From contig JBAJFE010000026.1 of NCBI GenBank assembly GCA_037903355.1, positions 1,922,001 through 1,986,000 on the forward strand: 64,000 bases of DNA, written 5' to 3'. This stretch comes from Trichuris trichiura (lineage: Eukaryota; Nematoda; Enoplea; Trichinellida; Trichuridae). Positions 34,616 through 45,529 of this stretch are shown one piece after another. How positions within the stretch are numbered: the first letter of the stretch is position 1; every line of letters starts with the position of its first letter. The position numbers and the translations under genes were made by a program. The notes beneath the pieces were generated by a model. That model ran no database searches and had not been told where the DNA came from. It saw nothing but the letters and a program-made list of their open reading frames with translations.

Positions 34616-37268
34616 ATGCTTTATCTTTCCGCCGGGGTTTCGTTGCTGTGGCTTCTAGTAAGCACCCTTTCTGTTCTTCTGGAAACTGCCACCGGTGGTC
34701 ACGAAGCGCATTTCGATGAGGATGCCAAAAAAGCGGTGCCGCCTGTTCCCCAGCACGATCGCTTTACATTGGAACCAACACCTGAGGTGGATCTGTTCGA
34801 TCCATTTAAAGAGAAGACGACTCAGTCACCGGAACCCACTCCTGATCAAGTTGTCGTTACCATTCAGCTGGGAAAAATAATTGGCACCAAGATGGTAATG
34901 CCTGGATTGAAGTGGACGCCGGATCGTGACCCTCGCGACCAAATACCAATTGACGAAAAGACTCAGGAACCTTTCCCTTTGTCTCCTTCCAATGACGTGA
35001 CCATTTTTGTTTTTTTGGGAATTCCTTACGCCAGAAAGCCGATTGGTCCTCTGAGGTTTCATGTAGGCAGTTTGAAAGAAAAGCTTTATCCAGAAAATCG
35101 ATCAACCCCTTTTTTTCTCGCTTAGCCACCTCAGAAGCTGTTCCATTTCGAAGGAGACACAATCTACGCGAACAAGTTGAGACCCTCTTGTCCTCAGGAT
35201 GTGGACGCTAGACCGACTCTTTGGTTTGAAGAACCTTACGAACATCGTATCGAGGAAGACTGCCTTTACCTGAACGTTTACACGCCTCAAGTTAGCCGCA
35301 GTGTGTCTACAAAATATCCCGTTATTGTATTCTTTCATGGTGGCGGTTTTCAAACTGGTTCTTCAAGCGATTGGCCGGGTCATATTCTTGCCACAAAGGG
35401 CGTTGTTGTAGTAACGGCGAACTTTGGACCGTTAGGTTAGCTTACATTGCTACTTGCATTTTGATATGTTTCTTTGTTTTAAGGATTTTTAAGTATGGGC
35501 GACCATAGCACTGGTAATTATGGTCTCATGGATCAAAACTTGGTTCTTGAATGGGTTCAAAACTACATATACGCTTTTAATGGAGACTTTGATCGAGTGA
35601 CCATTGTTGGTCACGGAGCAGGTGCCGTTAGCGTCGGTTTGCACATGTTGTCTCCAATGTCGGCAGGTTTTCAAGATTTAGCGACGCTGTGTTGTCTGGA
35701 ATAGAATAACTGCTTTTCAGGCTTATTCAAAGCAGCAGCCGCTATGAGCGGTTCCGACTTGTCCTATCATCAAGTGATCACAAATACTATGTTAGCGTAC
35801 AATAACACAATCAAGCTCGGGCGTCATGTGGGCTGCACGCAGACAATTGTCAAGGACGTTTGGAATTGTCTTCTTACTCGCTCTCCCAATGATCTTGTTG
35901 AAGGGGTGCGCAATATGCTGGCAAGTTTCCAAAATCGCTGATTACCTTTTCCGTTGCTTTGACACAATGGTATTTTCAGGTGGAATACAATCGATACGCT
36001 TTCCTTCCAGTGGTCGATGGCAACTTTATACCTGCGTCTCCGGAATTATTGTTGCAAAAGGGTGCCGTTCCTTCGGCTGTACCATATCTAACTGGAATAA
36101 ATCAAAACGATGGAACAGAAGTGCTACGTATGGTTTACGTTGTACTTCGTCCATTTGAAACGATCTGCGCTTTTAGTGTCGGAAAGAGACCTGGCCCGTC
36201 TTCACTTCATTGTTGACAACAAATTTATTGAGTATAAAATAATGGACTACGTTTTGAAACGTAACTTCACTACCAATCGCGAAGCCGCTTTGGAAGCGAT
36301 CAAGTATCTTTACACCTTTTGGCCTGACGTCCGTGACAATGAAGCTACCAGAGATCGTTTCATTCACGTAAGCAGCCGCGCGCTACTTTTTTTCTCGCAT
36401 TAACTTTTCCATTTTTCTGTTTCAGTTGGCTTCAGATGCCTACTACGTATCGCCGGTCAGCAAATCCGCTCAGATGCGATCTGAGTCAGGCAGCATTGTC
36501 TACATGTATGTGAACAGTTACAACTTTTCCACAAACCCTCCGAATAAGGAACGTTTTCTGCCTGTTTGGATGGGTATGAAAATACAGCCAACAGATCATA
36601 TGTTTTTCATTTGAAAAAAGTATAGGCGCTTGTCACGAATGCGACTTGTTTCTGTTGTTTGGCTTTCCTTGGATGCCCAAAGAATTGCTGCCTCGTCACC
36701 TTCGCAATGTCTACTGGACAGACACTGACAAAAATATGAGCGAAGTTTTTATGGCAATGTGGAAGCAATTTGCCCGTTCCCAGTAAACTGATGGCTTTTC
36801 GTCGCGAGCAACTTGATTTCATCATTTTTGTAGGAACCCAAATTTACCACACGAAAACGTTTGGATAAACTATGGCCCTCGTGATCATTACTACTTGAAG
36901 ATCAATGCAACCCGGTCTTTGCACAAAGATTACGATTGGGAGCACGTGGCATTTTGGAACGTCTACTTGAATCAGGTTGTTCCATAGGTCGACATTAGTG
37001 ATTAATAATAATTTTTTTTCGTTTCTCTTTTAAGCTATCCGAGCTGTACACTACAACGTTCTCACCTATTGAAGCTTCCATTCGCAAAGAGTTGATCTCG
37101 TTCAAAGCAACCACGGGCGTATTCATTATTCTATGCGCGGCCACTTTTACCTGTGCTGGCACGTTGTTGTACCTTGCTGCTGTTGAGCGACGCAGGCGTC
37201 GCGCTCAAATTAACTACGCACTGCAAAAGGAATTGGAACAACGACGGACCTTTGACTCTTCACTGTAA
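34616..37268 (+). CDS. Cholinesterase-like adhesion molecule (neuroligin/gliotactin class), catalytically dead
   Basis: Exons 34616-35062, 35126-35435, 35484-35666, 35721-35920, 35980-36127, 36177-36367, 36426-36573, 36626-36782, 36834-36975, 37035-37268; all phases fit and give 719 residues. It has a signal peptide (MLYLSAGVSLLWLLVSTLSV), a carboxylesterase-like ectodomain with FLGIPYARKPIGPLRF, EDCLYLNVYTP, FFHGGGFQTGSS and GNYGLMDQNLVLEWVQ, then one transmembrane helix near 670-692 (GVFIILCAATFTCAGTLLYL) and a basic 27-residue tail ending DSSL. The serine elbow GESAG is GHGAG here, with Gly297 in the serine position, so no hydrolase activity is expected. This fits adhesion proteins such as neuroligin, gliotactin or nematode glit-1. 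The terminal S-S-L is a class I PDZ-ligand pattern. The fourth intron starts with GC (GCAAGT). Confidence 0.88.
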
Positions 37269-37476
37269 ATGATGAGAGTTTACGCTGAATAGCCTTGCCC
37301 CTCTTCCCATTTTTACCCAGTGCGCAGTCGCTTGTTTGTTAATGTTAATATCCATTGAAAATATTTAATGAATGAGAATTTGGTTTATTTGACTACTGTT
37401 GGCTTGTACCAATCTACTTACACCTGTGTTGGATGTTGGCACGAACAAAATGTTGATTGCAATTTAAGGCTTTGCC

Positions 37477-38856
37477 ATGGAATCGCTTTTTGAAATCGTC
37501 GACGAGTTGGAAACGCAGGTTTTTCTGGAGAAGCTGATAAGCGTTACTGCGCAGTATAACTGGTTGCTCAATGCGTTCATGGTGGATTTCTTTGTAGACG
37601 AGCTGTACTTGCGAATTCCACGCTGCTGGCAGCATCTATACATGACGGTTAGAGTTGAAGATATAATTTTTTTGTTGTCCGCATCGACGCATACAAGCAG
37701 TACGCGCGTATGGCCATTGTCGCTACTTGCACTTCGATCTTTCATCTCCACTCATAGTCTGAGAAGGCATCCATTGGTATCTATCGACACTGTATGCCCT
37801 TTACCGGCTGGCCGAAGTTCCAAGGGATTGTCGATAAATCATCTGGAGCATGTCAGCCCAAAGAAGATGCACCAGATTCGCATTCTTGGATCATTGGTTG
37901 GTCGATTTTTTGAATGCTCTAATATGTTGGTAGGCGGTACCGTTGTGGACGCGGGCTCCGGCAAAGGTCACTTGTCTCGATTGTTACGTGATGTTTATGG
38001 TTTAAAAGTGATCGCAGTTGACTGCAATGATGCAATAGTGAGCAGGTCACGTGTCATAGATTTGAAAAGAGCGAATAAGAAGCTTTCAATTGATCCTCCT
38101 ATAGTCCATTTGGTGCAAAGGCTTACTAAACAAGGCTGGCTTGACTCATTATCCGAAAGTGAACCGCTCGCCCTGATTGGTTTGCACGCATGCGGTCATT
38201 TATCTGAGCATTTAATTCGCGAATTTGTTGTTAGCGATCGTTGTAAACTGTTGTTGTCTGTAGGTTGCTGTTATATGCATTTAGCAACGGAGCACCAAAC
38301 ATGGAAGCCTCTAAGTCGTCGGCTACAATCACTTAAGTCAACTGCTTCTTTTGGCTACGCGGCACTCGATTGTGCGTGCCATTCTAACGAAAGATTTATT
38401 AGCAAGCTGACTGATGCTAACAAGCCGTCGTCTCTCGTTGTTCATTCTTATCGGGCAGCGCTGGAGTGGCTTTTGGTTCGTAGACTCTGTTTTTCACGTC
38501 GAAGCCGTCTATATCCGGTTCGTGAAGCTCGCTTGCTGAGTTTTGCTGGATACGCTGAAAAAGCAACTCGAAATTTGAATTTAAACCTTAATTACTCTGA
38601 ACTTGAAAATGACTTAACGGTAAGATGGATGCTCAAACAGTGGCCTCAGGTAGCCTTCTTTTATGCCTTAAGAAGTTTGCTTGCACCGCTTGTTGAGAGT
38701 ATTATTTTACTGGATCGTGCTTTGTTCTTGCGTGAGAATGGCAGTGAGGTACTGTTGGCTCCTCTCTTTGACCCTTTGGTATGCGCTCGTAATTTACTGC
38801 TAGTTGGATTCAAAGCTAGTCCGACCGCATGTGTTCCTTGGAAACGACCACATTAA
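37477..38856 (+). CDS. METTL25/METTL25B (RRNAD1)-type methyltransferase-like protein
   Basis: A single open frame of 459 residues with a good start context (GCCATGG). SAM-binding motif I is VDAGSGKGHLSR (about 157-168), preceded by the family hallmark MSPKK-like VSPKKMHQIRILG. Later come GLHACGHLSEHLIREFV and SVGCCYMHL, both typical of the METTL25 group. The substrate of this group is not established with certainty. It begins 208 bp after the adhesion gene on the same strand, with a TTTAAG acceptor-like site at about 37467, suggesting a possible operon partner. No introns. Confidence 0.87.
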   Translation: MESLFEIVDELETQVFLEKLISVTAQYNWLLNAFMVDFFVDELYLRIPRCWQHLYMTVRVEDIIFLLSASTHTSSTRVWPLSLLALRSFISTHSLRRHPLVSIDTVCPLPAGRSSKGLSINHLEHVSPKKMHQIRILGSLVGRFFECSNMLVGGTVVDAGSGKGHLSRLLRDVYGLKVIAVDCNDAIVSRSRVIDLKRANKKLSIDPPIVHLVQRLTKQGWLDSLSESEPLALIGLHACGHLSEHLIREFVVSDRCKLLLSVGCCYMHLATEHQTWKPLSRRLQSLKSTASFGYAALDCACHSNERFISKLTDANKPSSLVVHSYRAALEWLLVRRLCFSRRSRLYPVREARLLSFAGYAEKATRNLNLNLNYSELENDLTVRWMLKQWPQVAFFYALRSLLAPLVESIILLDRALFLRENGSEVLLAPLFDPLVCARNLLLVGFKASPTACVPWKRPH

Positions 38857-38878
38857 ATCTCATGTCTTAATAATTCTT

Positions 38879-38884
38879 ATTAAA
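38879..38884 (+). terminator. Poly(A) signal ATTAAA of the METTL25-like gene
   Basis: ATTAAA lies 23 nt past the stop codon, in AT-rich DNA. Confidence 0.45.
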
Positions 38885-40438
38885 GTTACTATACATTATT
38901 GAAATGCAGAACAACTCACGAGTATGCAGTTCTGATTGACGAAGGGAAGTTTCGACACTAAAATTCAGTTCTGTTGTTTTTGTATCGTTTTGTTTTTCGA
39001 AAGTCTTGCTGAGTTTAAATCTTGAGAAATGGGAGTGGTTCAGTCATTTTACGCGCAACTGTTCGCAGGTAATGAAGTCATACCGTTGGAGCTAAGCGAG
39101 TGAGAGAATCGCTTAAATTTAGTCAACACATCCTTTGGAATGTTACAGGTGCTCCTTTATGAACGAATTGAATATGAGTTCATTTCCGGTTCCCAAAGCA
39201 GATATGGTACAATGGAAAACCTTTTCTATGCAAGAGCCATGGTAAGTGACTCCGAGAAGCGAAAAGAATGGGCTAATTTAGATTCCAACTATCCAAGTTT
39301 CTTTTTGCAAAGTAATTGTGGCCATGAGAAAAATAACATCACTTAAGCAGATTTGTTTCTTGTTTCCGTAGTGCACCTTGAAAATCATGTACTGCTCAAT
39401 GTAGCTTATTTACTGCCTGTACCATGACGTAATTGATCGATATAAGTGCACTTCCCGTAGAGTTTTATCATAATTATGCATTTGTCTATGCGGTTTCAAA
39501 TTTTGCTATTCAACATCGATTTCCTTCTAGCGTTCAACTAGCACTGAGCGCAGTAGCTTTGCTGGCTAGCTATCTCCGACTCTTACTCGATGCTAGCTAC
39601 TTGAGTGAAGTTTACTTGAACACGACCAACCACTTTTAAAATGGGCCTGCATTCAGAACTAGCTCAAACGCACGTTTAATTAAGTGTAAAACAGTGATTA
39701 GTAAATTTATGGCTTTAATTTATGCAACCGAAGTGAGTTTCCGCCTTACTTTTGATTGTAAACGCGGTTCGATGCTGGTGTTCTAAATTTGCTAACTTGC
39801 AAATCAATAATAAAATTGTTGCTCACATTCTCACTTTTCCCTAGTGAGTAAGTGTCGCTTTTCAATTTATTATATTATATTTTTAGTCGTGACTGCATGC
39901 AGTTTAAAACGTTCGTTTGTCCTGATCGTATTTTCACAAATACAATGTGACATTAAAATTGTTGCCGCAAGTAAAAAGAAGGAGTAAAGTCCAATCAAAT
40001 AGGGTGAAAAAAGGTTTTCGGAACGGCCTAGTACAAGTATTTGTTGTAACTAATATCGTTCGAATTGGATTAAGGTATTGGCAAAGGCGGACGGTAAAAC
40101 CTGAATGAAACGGTTTTGGTAGCCTTATTTTCATCTATCTGTTGTCCCTTACGTTTGTTTTGTCGTGCTTGAAGCAGCAGGAAGGTTCCTACTTTTATAG
40201 AGTAGTCCCACCTTCGCTTTTTTAAGCTCATTCAAATCATTTGTTATCACCAAATCGAGCAGTAGCGTTGCTTATCTTTTGGCTACTTAGTAGAAGAATG
40301 AAGTTCGATCAAGTTTTGTCACGTCTGTAAAGTTTTTGCTTACTGGCAACCGGAATTTTGTGGATGTGTACTTTAGGCAATGCCGTCTGTTCTGCTGATT
40401 AATAGAGCATCCTGCTTTCTTTGACTTGTTGACAAAGG
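38885..40438. other. Intergenic, one weak exon candidate
   Basis: Only the candidate exon at 39149-39241 was noticed. It could belong to the 5' part of the downstream Kelch gene. Confidence 0.4.
39149..39241 (+). CDS. Possible 31-codon exon, gene unknown
   Basis: An open phase-0 segment lies between a TTACAG acceptor and a GTAAGT donor, encoding VLLYERIEYEFISGSQSRYG and then TMENLFYARAM. No partner exon is certain, and the family is unknown. Confidence 0.25.
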
Positions 40439-43400
40439 ATGTGGGCAAAAAGTGGACACGATACCTCTGGATTGTCGCTAGGTTCAACGTCCTCTTCCGT
40501 CAGTATGGAGTCGACCAGTAGTGCATGCAGCAGTGTTCATGACGATTTGCCCGGTGGTAACAATATGAGCTTTACTGCCGACGAAGGTCTGGTGCATATC
40601 ACAGAAAAGCACGGAGTAAGTTTCCGCTTACGTTTCTTTAACAGCTGCCATTCTCTGTTTTCAAAGTATTCTTTGCCGATTGGGTGTATGCCGTTTAAAC
40701 TTCTGCATCTTTGTGAATTTATTCTTTATTTTCAGTACAACCCTTTATTGTATCTAATCTTATCCAGTTGGTGTTGCCCAGTTTTTTACTTAACGTAGCA
40801 CAAATTGTTCCAGTGATTAATGCTTTAAGTGCGTAAAGAAGTCGCAAGGATTTGTGTTATTCGTCTTGCCTATCAGTGCAAGCACTTGTCTGCCTAACGG
40901 TAAATTTATTTGCTTGCATTGCAACGTGGCAGGTTTCACATTACGATACGCTTCTAGCAGGAGGCGAGAGATCCGATATCTTAGTTTAGTTAAATGAAGT
41001 TATCTTTCTACAGTAAATTTTCTGCCCGTGGCGCTGTTGATAACTACAGCTAATGTATGCTAAAAGCTAGTTCTTTAACAGTGAGGCCTTAATTGCTTAT
41101 CACGAAGCAGGATTGAAAAGTAAGCGCTTTATAAAGCCAATTTTTATTCCTCGATAGTTGAAATATAGATATATCTATTTCGACCCAAAACGATAATACT
41201 GGAACGTGAATGTTAAATGTGAGCCGTTGACATTGACTAAATACCTGATTGTCAGTCATGGAGTAAGGTTCCCGTTTCATGAGAAGGCGCAACAAATCAT
41301 CATTGCTTTCAACAGGATCTTTAGTGAAAGAATAAACGCTGCACTTTCACAAAATGGTTTTTCTGACATCACGCGACGCTCTAGGCTCGATGAGTGATTT
41401 CCCAAGGCTGCATATTTATTTTCTCTGACGGGTTTCTGAAAACCGTTTACACCTTAGATTCGTGCTAACTTAGAACACATAAACTTTACTGTGATTGTTG
41501 TCTATAACTTAGGATTTTGAATGTCCCTTTTTTTGAACTTGACGAACTGGAACCTGGCCGAATGCAAATTCATTGTTACTGAAAGGCGCAGACAAATTAT
41601 CTCGATATTGCGAACAGATAGTTCATTCAGCCAATGCAAGCTTTAGCATAAAAGCGTCTAGAAAATAGAAGTGGTTTTTCTGCTAACATTTCGAATTGTT
41701 TGTTTGAATTGAAGTGCATAATGAAAGTGCCTCCATGGAGGCTGAAGGCAATCAATCCATCGTAGTGCCTCATAATTCGTTATTTGTTTTCGGTTAGGAA
41801 GTTGAGCATTAAAATACAAAATTGCGTATTTCCCATTGTATCTCCTGCCGCGAGTTGAGCATTCACTTTGTCAGCGTGCGAGTTTTAGTCCTCCTGTCTG
41901 TCGCTTATTTCTAATTACCTTTTGAAGTGTTGTTTACGCTGACATCTCATTTAGTTACGTTAGCTAAAGTTTTTTTTGCACAGGATGAGATGGTTAATTG
42001 GATGAACACTCTTCGTCGCAGTGACCAGTTATGCGACGTCACCCTTGTCGTGAGCAATAGGCAGATACGCGGTCACAGGATTCTTTTTGCAACAATTGGC
42101 GGCATTGTTAGTGAATTGTTGCTGTCTAATCAGAGAGGGCCCATTTCGTCTACCCACGACGGTATGGACGACAATGGCTACTCTGTCCGTTGGTTATCTC
42201 ACGCTGGTACTCTGCCGAGCTTCAAGCTGTATACAAACGAGCGAGGTTTAGTCTTGGAATTTCCTACTGTCGATTTTGAGTGTATGGAAGCACTTGTCAA
42301 CTTTGTCTATAGCGGAAGGTATGAATAGCAAACATTGTTCGCAATGGCTTTTACGTACGCTTTTATGCACGGGTCACTTAAATTGCTGTAGCTTTTTGTT
42401 CGTGGCAAATGCTCCTTTAGACTGATTGTGCCCAAGGCGAAGGTTTCTGGTCTGTACGATCTGGCTTGCCTGCTTCACTGCGACTCGGTGGCCAGGATCT
42501 GCGCAGAATATCTGTGCGCCAACCTGTGCATTGCGAATTGCATCAGTACGATTTGACAGTGTACTAATTCACCCTGCTTCTTTTTCCCGCGCAGGTACTC
42601 GAAAATGCGCCAATCGCTTCAACGACACTCTCTTGGCCAGCCTTGTTGACCAGTACATTCAAGATCATTTTGAAGCGATCATCCAAGAGAGCCACGAATT
42701 CAGCTCCCTGCCGCACATTCTGGTTTGTAATTGCCTTTCTGATAATATTTCTCTTTCTATGTGTGCTTACCTATTATTCCAGCTGAAATAATGCAAAAAA
42801 TTCGAGTAGATACCTATCATTCCGTGTATGCTTACGGGTATTCATTGTTTAGGTGAAAATTATATCAGACAAAGGTCAAACAATCGACTGGAAGTTATTT
42901 AACGAAAAGTACATGGGCGATAAGCTGTTGGAGTGGTTCCAGCAGCGCGTGCGTGAGCTACCTGCGCATATGGAGTTCCGAATGGACATTCTGAGCGAAA
43001 AAGTAAAGACCTAACCGTCGTCAGTAATTGTCGCTTGACGGTCAGCGTTAACTCTGTTCAGCCGTTGGCGTGTTACTTTGATGAAGAATGGAACTTGCAC
43101 GATTGTTTCGAAGCGGACGATACGTCATCGGTTGGCTCATGCGACCTCGTTCAAGAATTCAAGCGTAGTACTCAGAAGTTGTACTGCCCTTCTAACGGAG
43201 AAGGTTTTCGACAACATCCGTTTGTCACTGCGTTAAAATTCATCCCATCTTTCCCGAAGGAAATACAGCGAATAGTAATGGATGGAAAAATTGTCAAAAT
43301 GCCGCGTCGAACGGTCACTATTCGAATTCCTCCGATTGGGAAGAGATCGAATGGAAAATTGTCACCTTGTACAAGATAACTGGTAATGTTTTCCATTGTC

Positions 43401-44952
43401 CCTACGCATGTATGTTCATTGTGTTATTATTATTATTATTTTCATGTTAGGCTGCTTCTTTTACGGAATGTATTTCCCGTTGAAAAATTTTATTTCTAAT
43501 TTTCCGGAGCTTTCGGGTCAAACGCGAAAACCCTTAGAAGACAAATAAACAAATAACTTCCTGAATCAACAATGAAACGGGAAAAGCCGTAGAAGACCTT
43601 ACAACCATATTATTATTAAAATTAGTCTCAACAATATGCTCTTATTTTTTTCAGATGTCACTTTCACGGGAATCTTTTTGATCAAACGCCAAATGGCAGT
43701 AATCACTATTGAATTGGTCAGCCACGAAAATGCCAGGCCGCGTACCCCAAGTTTCTTGTCAATGTCCCAAGGAAACTTGGCAGAAACTGGCCGCGTTAGA
43801 CTTGCTCGAATGGCCACTCCACGATGTGCCGGGGGCGTAGTGGTTGCCTTGGATCGCCTTATCGTCGTTGGTAGTATTTCTTTCATTTAATGAAGTGGTA
43901 GGCATTTAATGACGCATTTTTTTTAAAAAACAGGAGGCTACAATCGAATGGAATGCCTCACAAGCGTTGAATATTACGATGCCTCTAAGAATCAATGGAA
44001 CCCTGTCAGTTCGCTGCTTATGAAGAGGTCACATTTAAACGCGTCCTTTTGCGATGGAAAAGTGACAGTTTGCTTTTTTGCGAAATTCCTTCTACATTAC
44101 TTGTTTCCCTAGATATATGCTGTAGGTGGTATGGATGGTTCAGCCGATTTGGCAAGCGTGGAACAATGGGATCCCAGCAACTATGGATCGTGGAAGTTTG
44201 TTGCCCCTCTACCTTCCGCCCGCTCCAGTATGGGTAGGCTTTGAAGCGATTATTTTAATCTCAATAAAACGTATGCAACTCTTAGGTGTGGTTACTGTTA
44301 ACGACTGTGTTTACTGTATTGGCGGATACGACGGACGGAAAGTCCTCAACGAATGCCTGAAGTACAATCCGTCCAATGATGCATGGACAGCGGTTGCATC
44401 GCTGAATGCATGTAACAGTTGAATTGATAGCGTTAAGACATGCTTCATGTTCGGACTTTCAGCTCGTGCTGAAATGGCTTGCGTCACTTGGAAGGGCAGA
44501 ATTTACGCCATAGCCGGTTGCGACGACTGGAACAAGCTTTACTCCGTTGAGTACTACAGCGTGGAAGAGGATGAATGGTTCGATTTCCCTCCTTTGCTTA
44601 CTGCACGTCGCGGCTGCGGTGCAGCAGTGCTAAACGGTATGTGCTGAGGATCGCCCAGCTTATTTTGCCATATTCACGTGAGCCAAAATATGCAGACAAG
44701 TTGTACGTCGTTGGCGGCACCGACGGTGTGCAGTCGTTGGATTCCGTCGAGTGCATTGACTTAAATTCTAAAGAAGCTGTCTGGCGTCCAATACCCGCTA
44801 TGAACAGTCGAAGAGCAAATGTTCGCCTTGTCGTTTTCGAAGACTGTCTTTACGCAGTGGGTGGTTTCGACGGTAACATGTTCCTGAATTCCGTTGAATA
44901 CTTGGAAAACGGTATGGCGCCGACAAAGTGCCCTCTTGTTCGTATGATGTAA
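40439..44952 (+). CDS. BTB-BACK-Kelch protein (KLHL family)
   Basis: KLHL proteins usually act as substrate adaptors of cullin-3 ubiquitin ligases. Exons: 40439-40615, 41984-42318, 42421-42545, 42595-42722, 42853-43002, 43062-43368, 43655-43870, 43934-44061, 44113-44233, 44286-44411, 44463-44636, 44696-44952; phases agree and give 747 residues. A Ser-rich leader is followed by BTB (RRSDQLCDVTLVVSNRQIRG), interrupted by about 40 extra residues before FECMEALVNFVYSGR. Then come BACK (NRFNDTLLASLVDQYIQDHF), a spacer of about 170 residues, and six Kelch motifs, for example LYVVGGTDGVQSLDSVE and IYAVGGMDGSADLASVEQW. The sixth Kelch motif lacks its closing Trp. An unrecognised 5' exon is possible. 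Confidence 0.9.
43466..43590 (-). repeat. Degenerate copy of the hammerhead/inverted-repeat element
   Basis: It shares TTCCCGTT, TTCCGGAGCTTTCGGGT and an AACGGGA right-arm motif, in the same order, with the element at 45371-45529. The GGGT/ACCC stem and GAAA survive on the minus strand, but CTGATGA is lost. It lies in the Kelch-gene intron 43369-43654. Confidence 0.6.
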
Positions 44953-45370
44953 AAGCGTTTTAGGAGCAAAGGAATGGAAAAAGTTCAAATAGTGAAACTT
45001 TGAAATGTACTCTCCTGTTCTCGTCTTTCGAGAGACCCCTGTTTTCTGCAACTATGAGTAGTTCAACGGGGTCGACTTGATTGACTCTGCTTTTTTCTTG
45101 ATAACCATTCGTTAAGAATGGGACGTTTAGTTATAGTTTGCATTACGGGTATGTGCTGTACCCTTGCCCGCGTGCGTGGCATAGGAATTAGGTAAGAGTT
45201 GTTGCATGCATCTGTGATATTCGAGTGTGAAAAGTAAAATAGCAATTTGTGAATTTCCCTTTGCTTGTTCTATTTACATCTTTAAAAATGTAAATAGGTT
45301 AAAATAGCGTACGCAGGCTGGAGCCAGTCTATTCTACAAAAGCAAGGGGGCTGAGGATGAAGGATAAAAG

Positions 45371-45529
45371 TTTTCATAATGAAGAAGTTTATTACGGATA
45401 ATTCCCGTTTATTTATGTATATAGAAGAATTCCGGAGCTTTCGGGTTATTCGAGACCCGTCATCAGTGGATTCTTCTATATGCATAAATAAACGGGAATT
45501 ATCCGTAATAAACTTCTTCATTATGAAAA
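45371..45529 (-). ncRNA. Hammerhead-ribozyme-like core capping a 62-bp inverted repeat
   Basis: The arms 45371-45432 and 45468-45529 are inverse copies with about two mismatches. The 35-nt loop, read on the minus strand, is CTGATGA (45460-45466), one C, stem GGGT/ACCC closing CTCGAATA, then GAAA and GCTC. This is the order of the hammerhead core (CUGAUGA, stem II, GAAA). The arms would be stem I, extended by UCC/GGA next to the core, and stem III would be only about one A-U pair, as in the minimal hammerheads known from Penelope-like retroelements. AAGGATAAAAGTT flanks the element as a direct repeat (45360-45372, 45562-45574). Activity is unproven. Confidence 0.6.
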
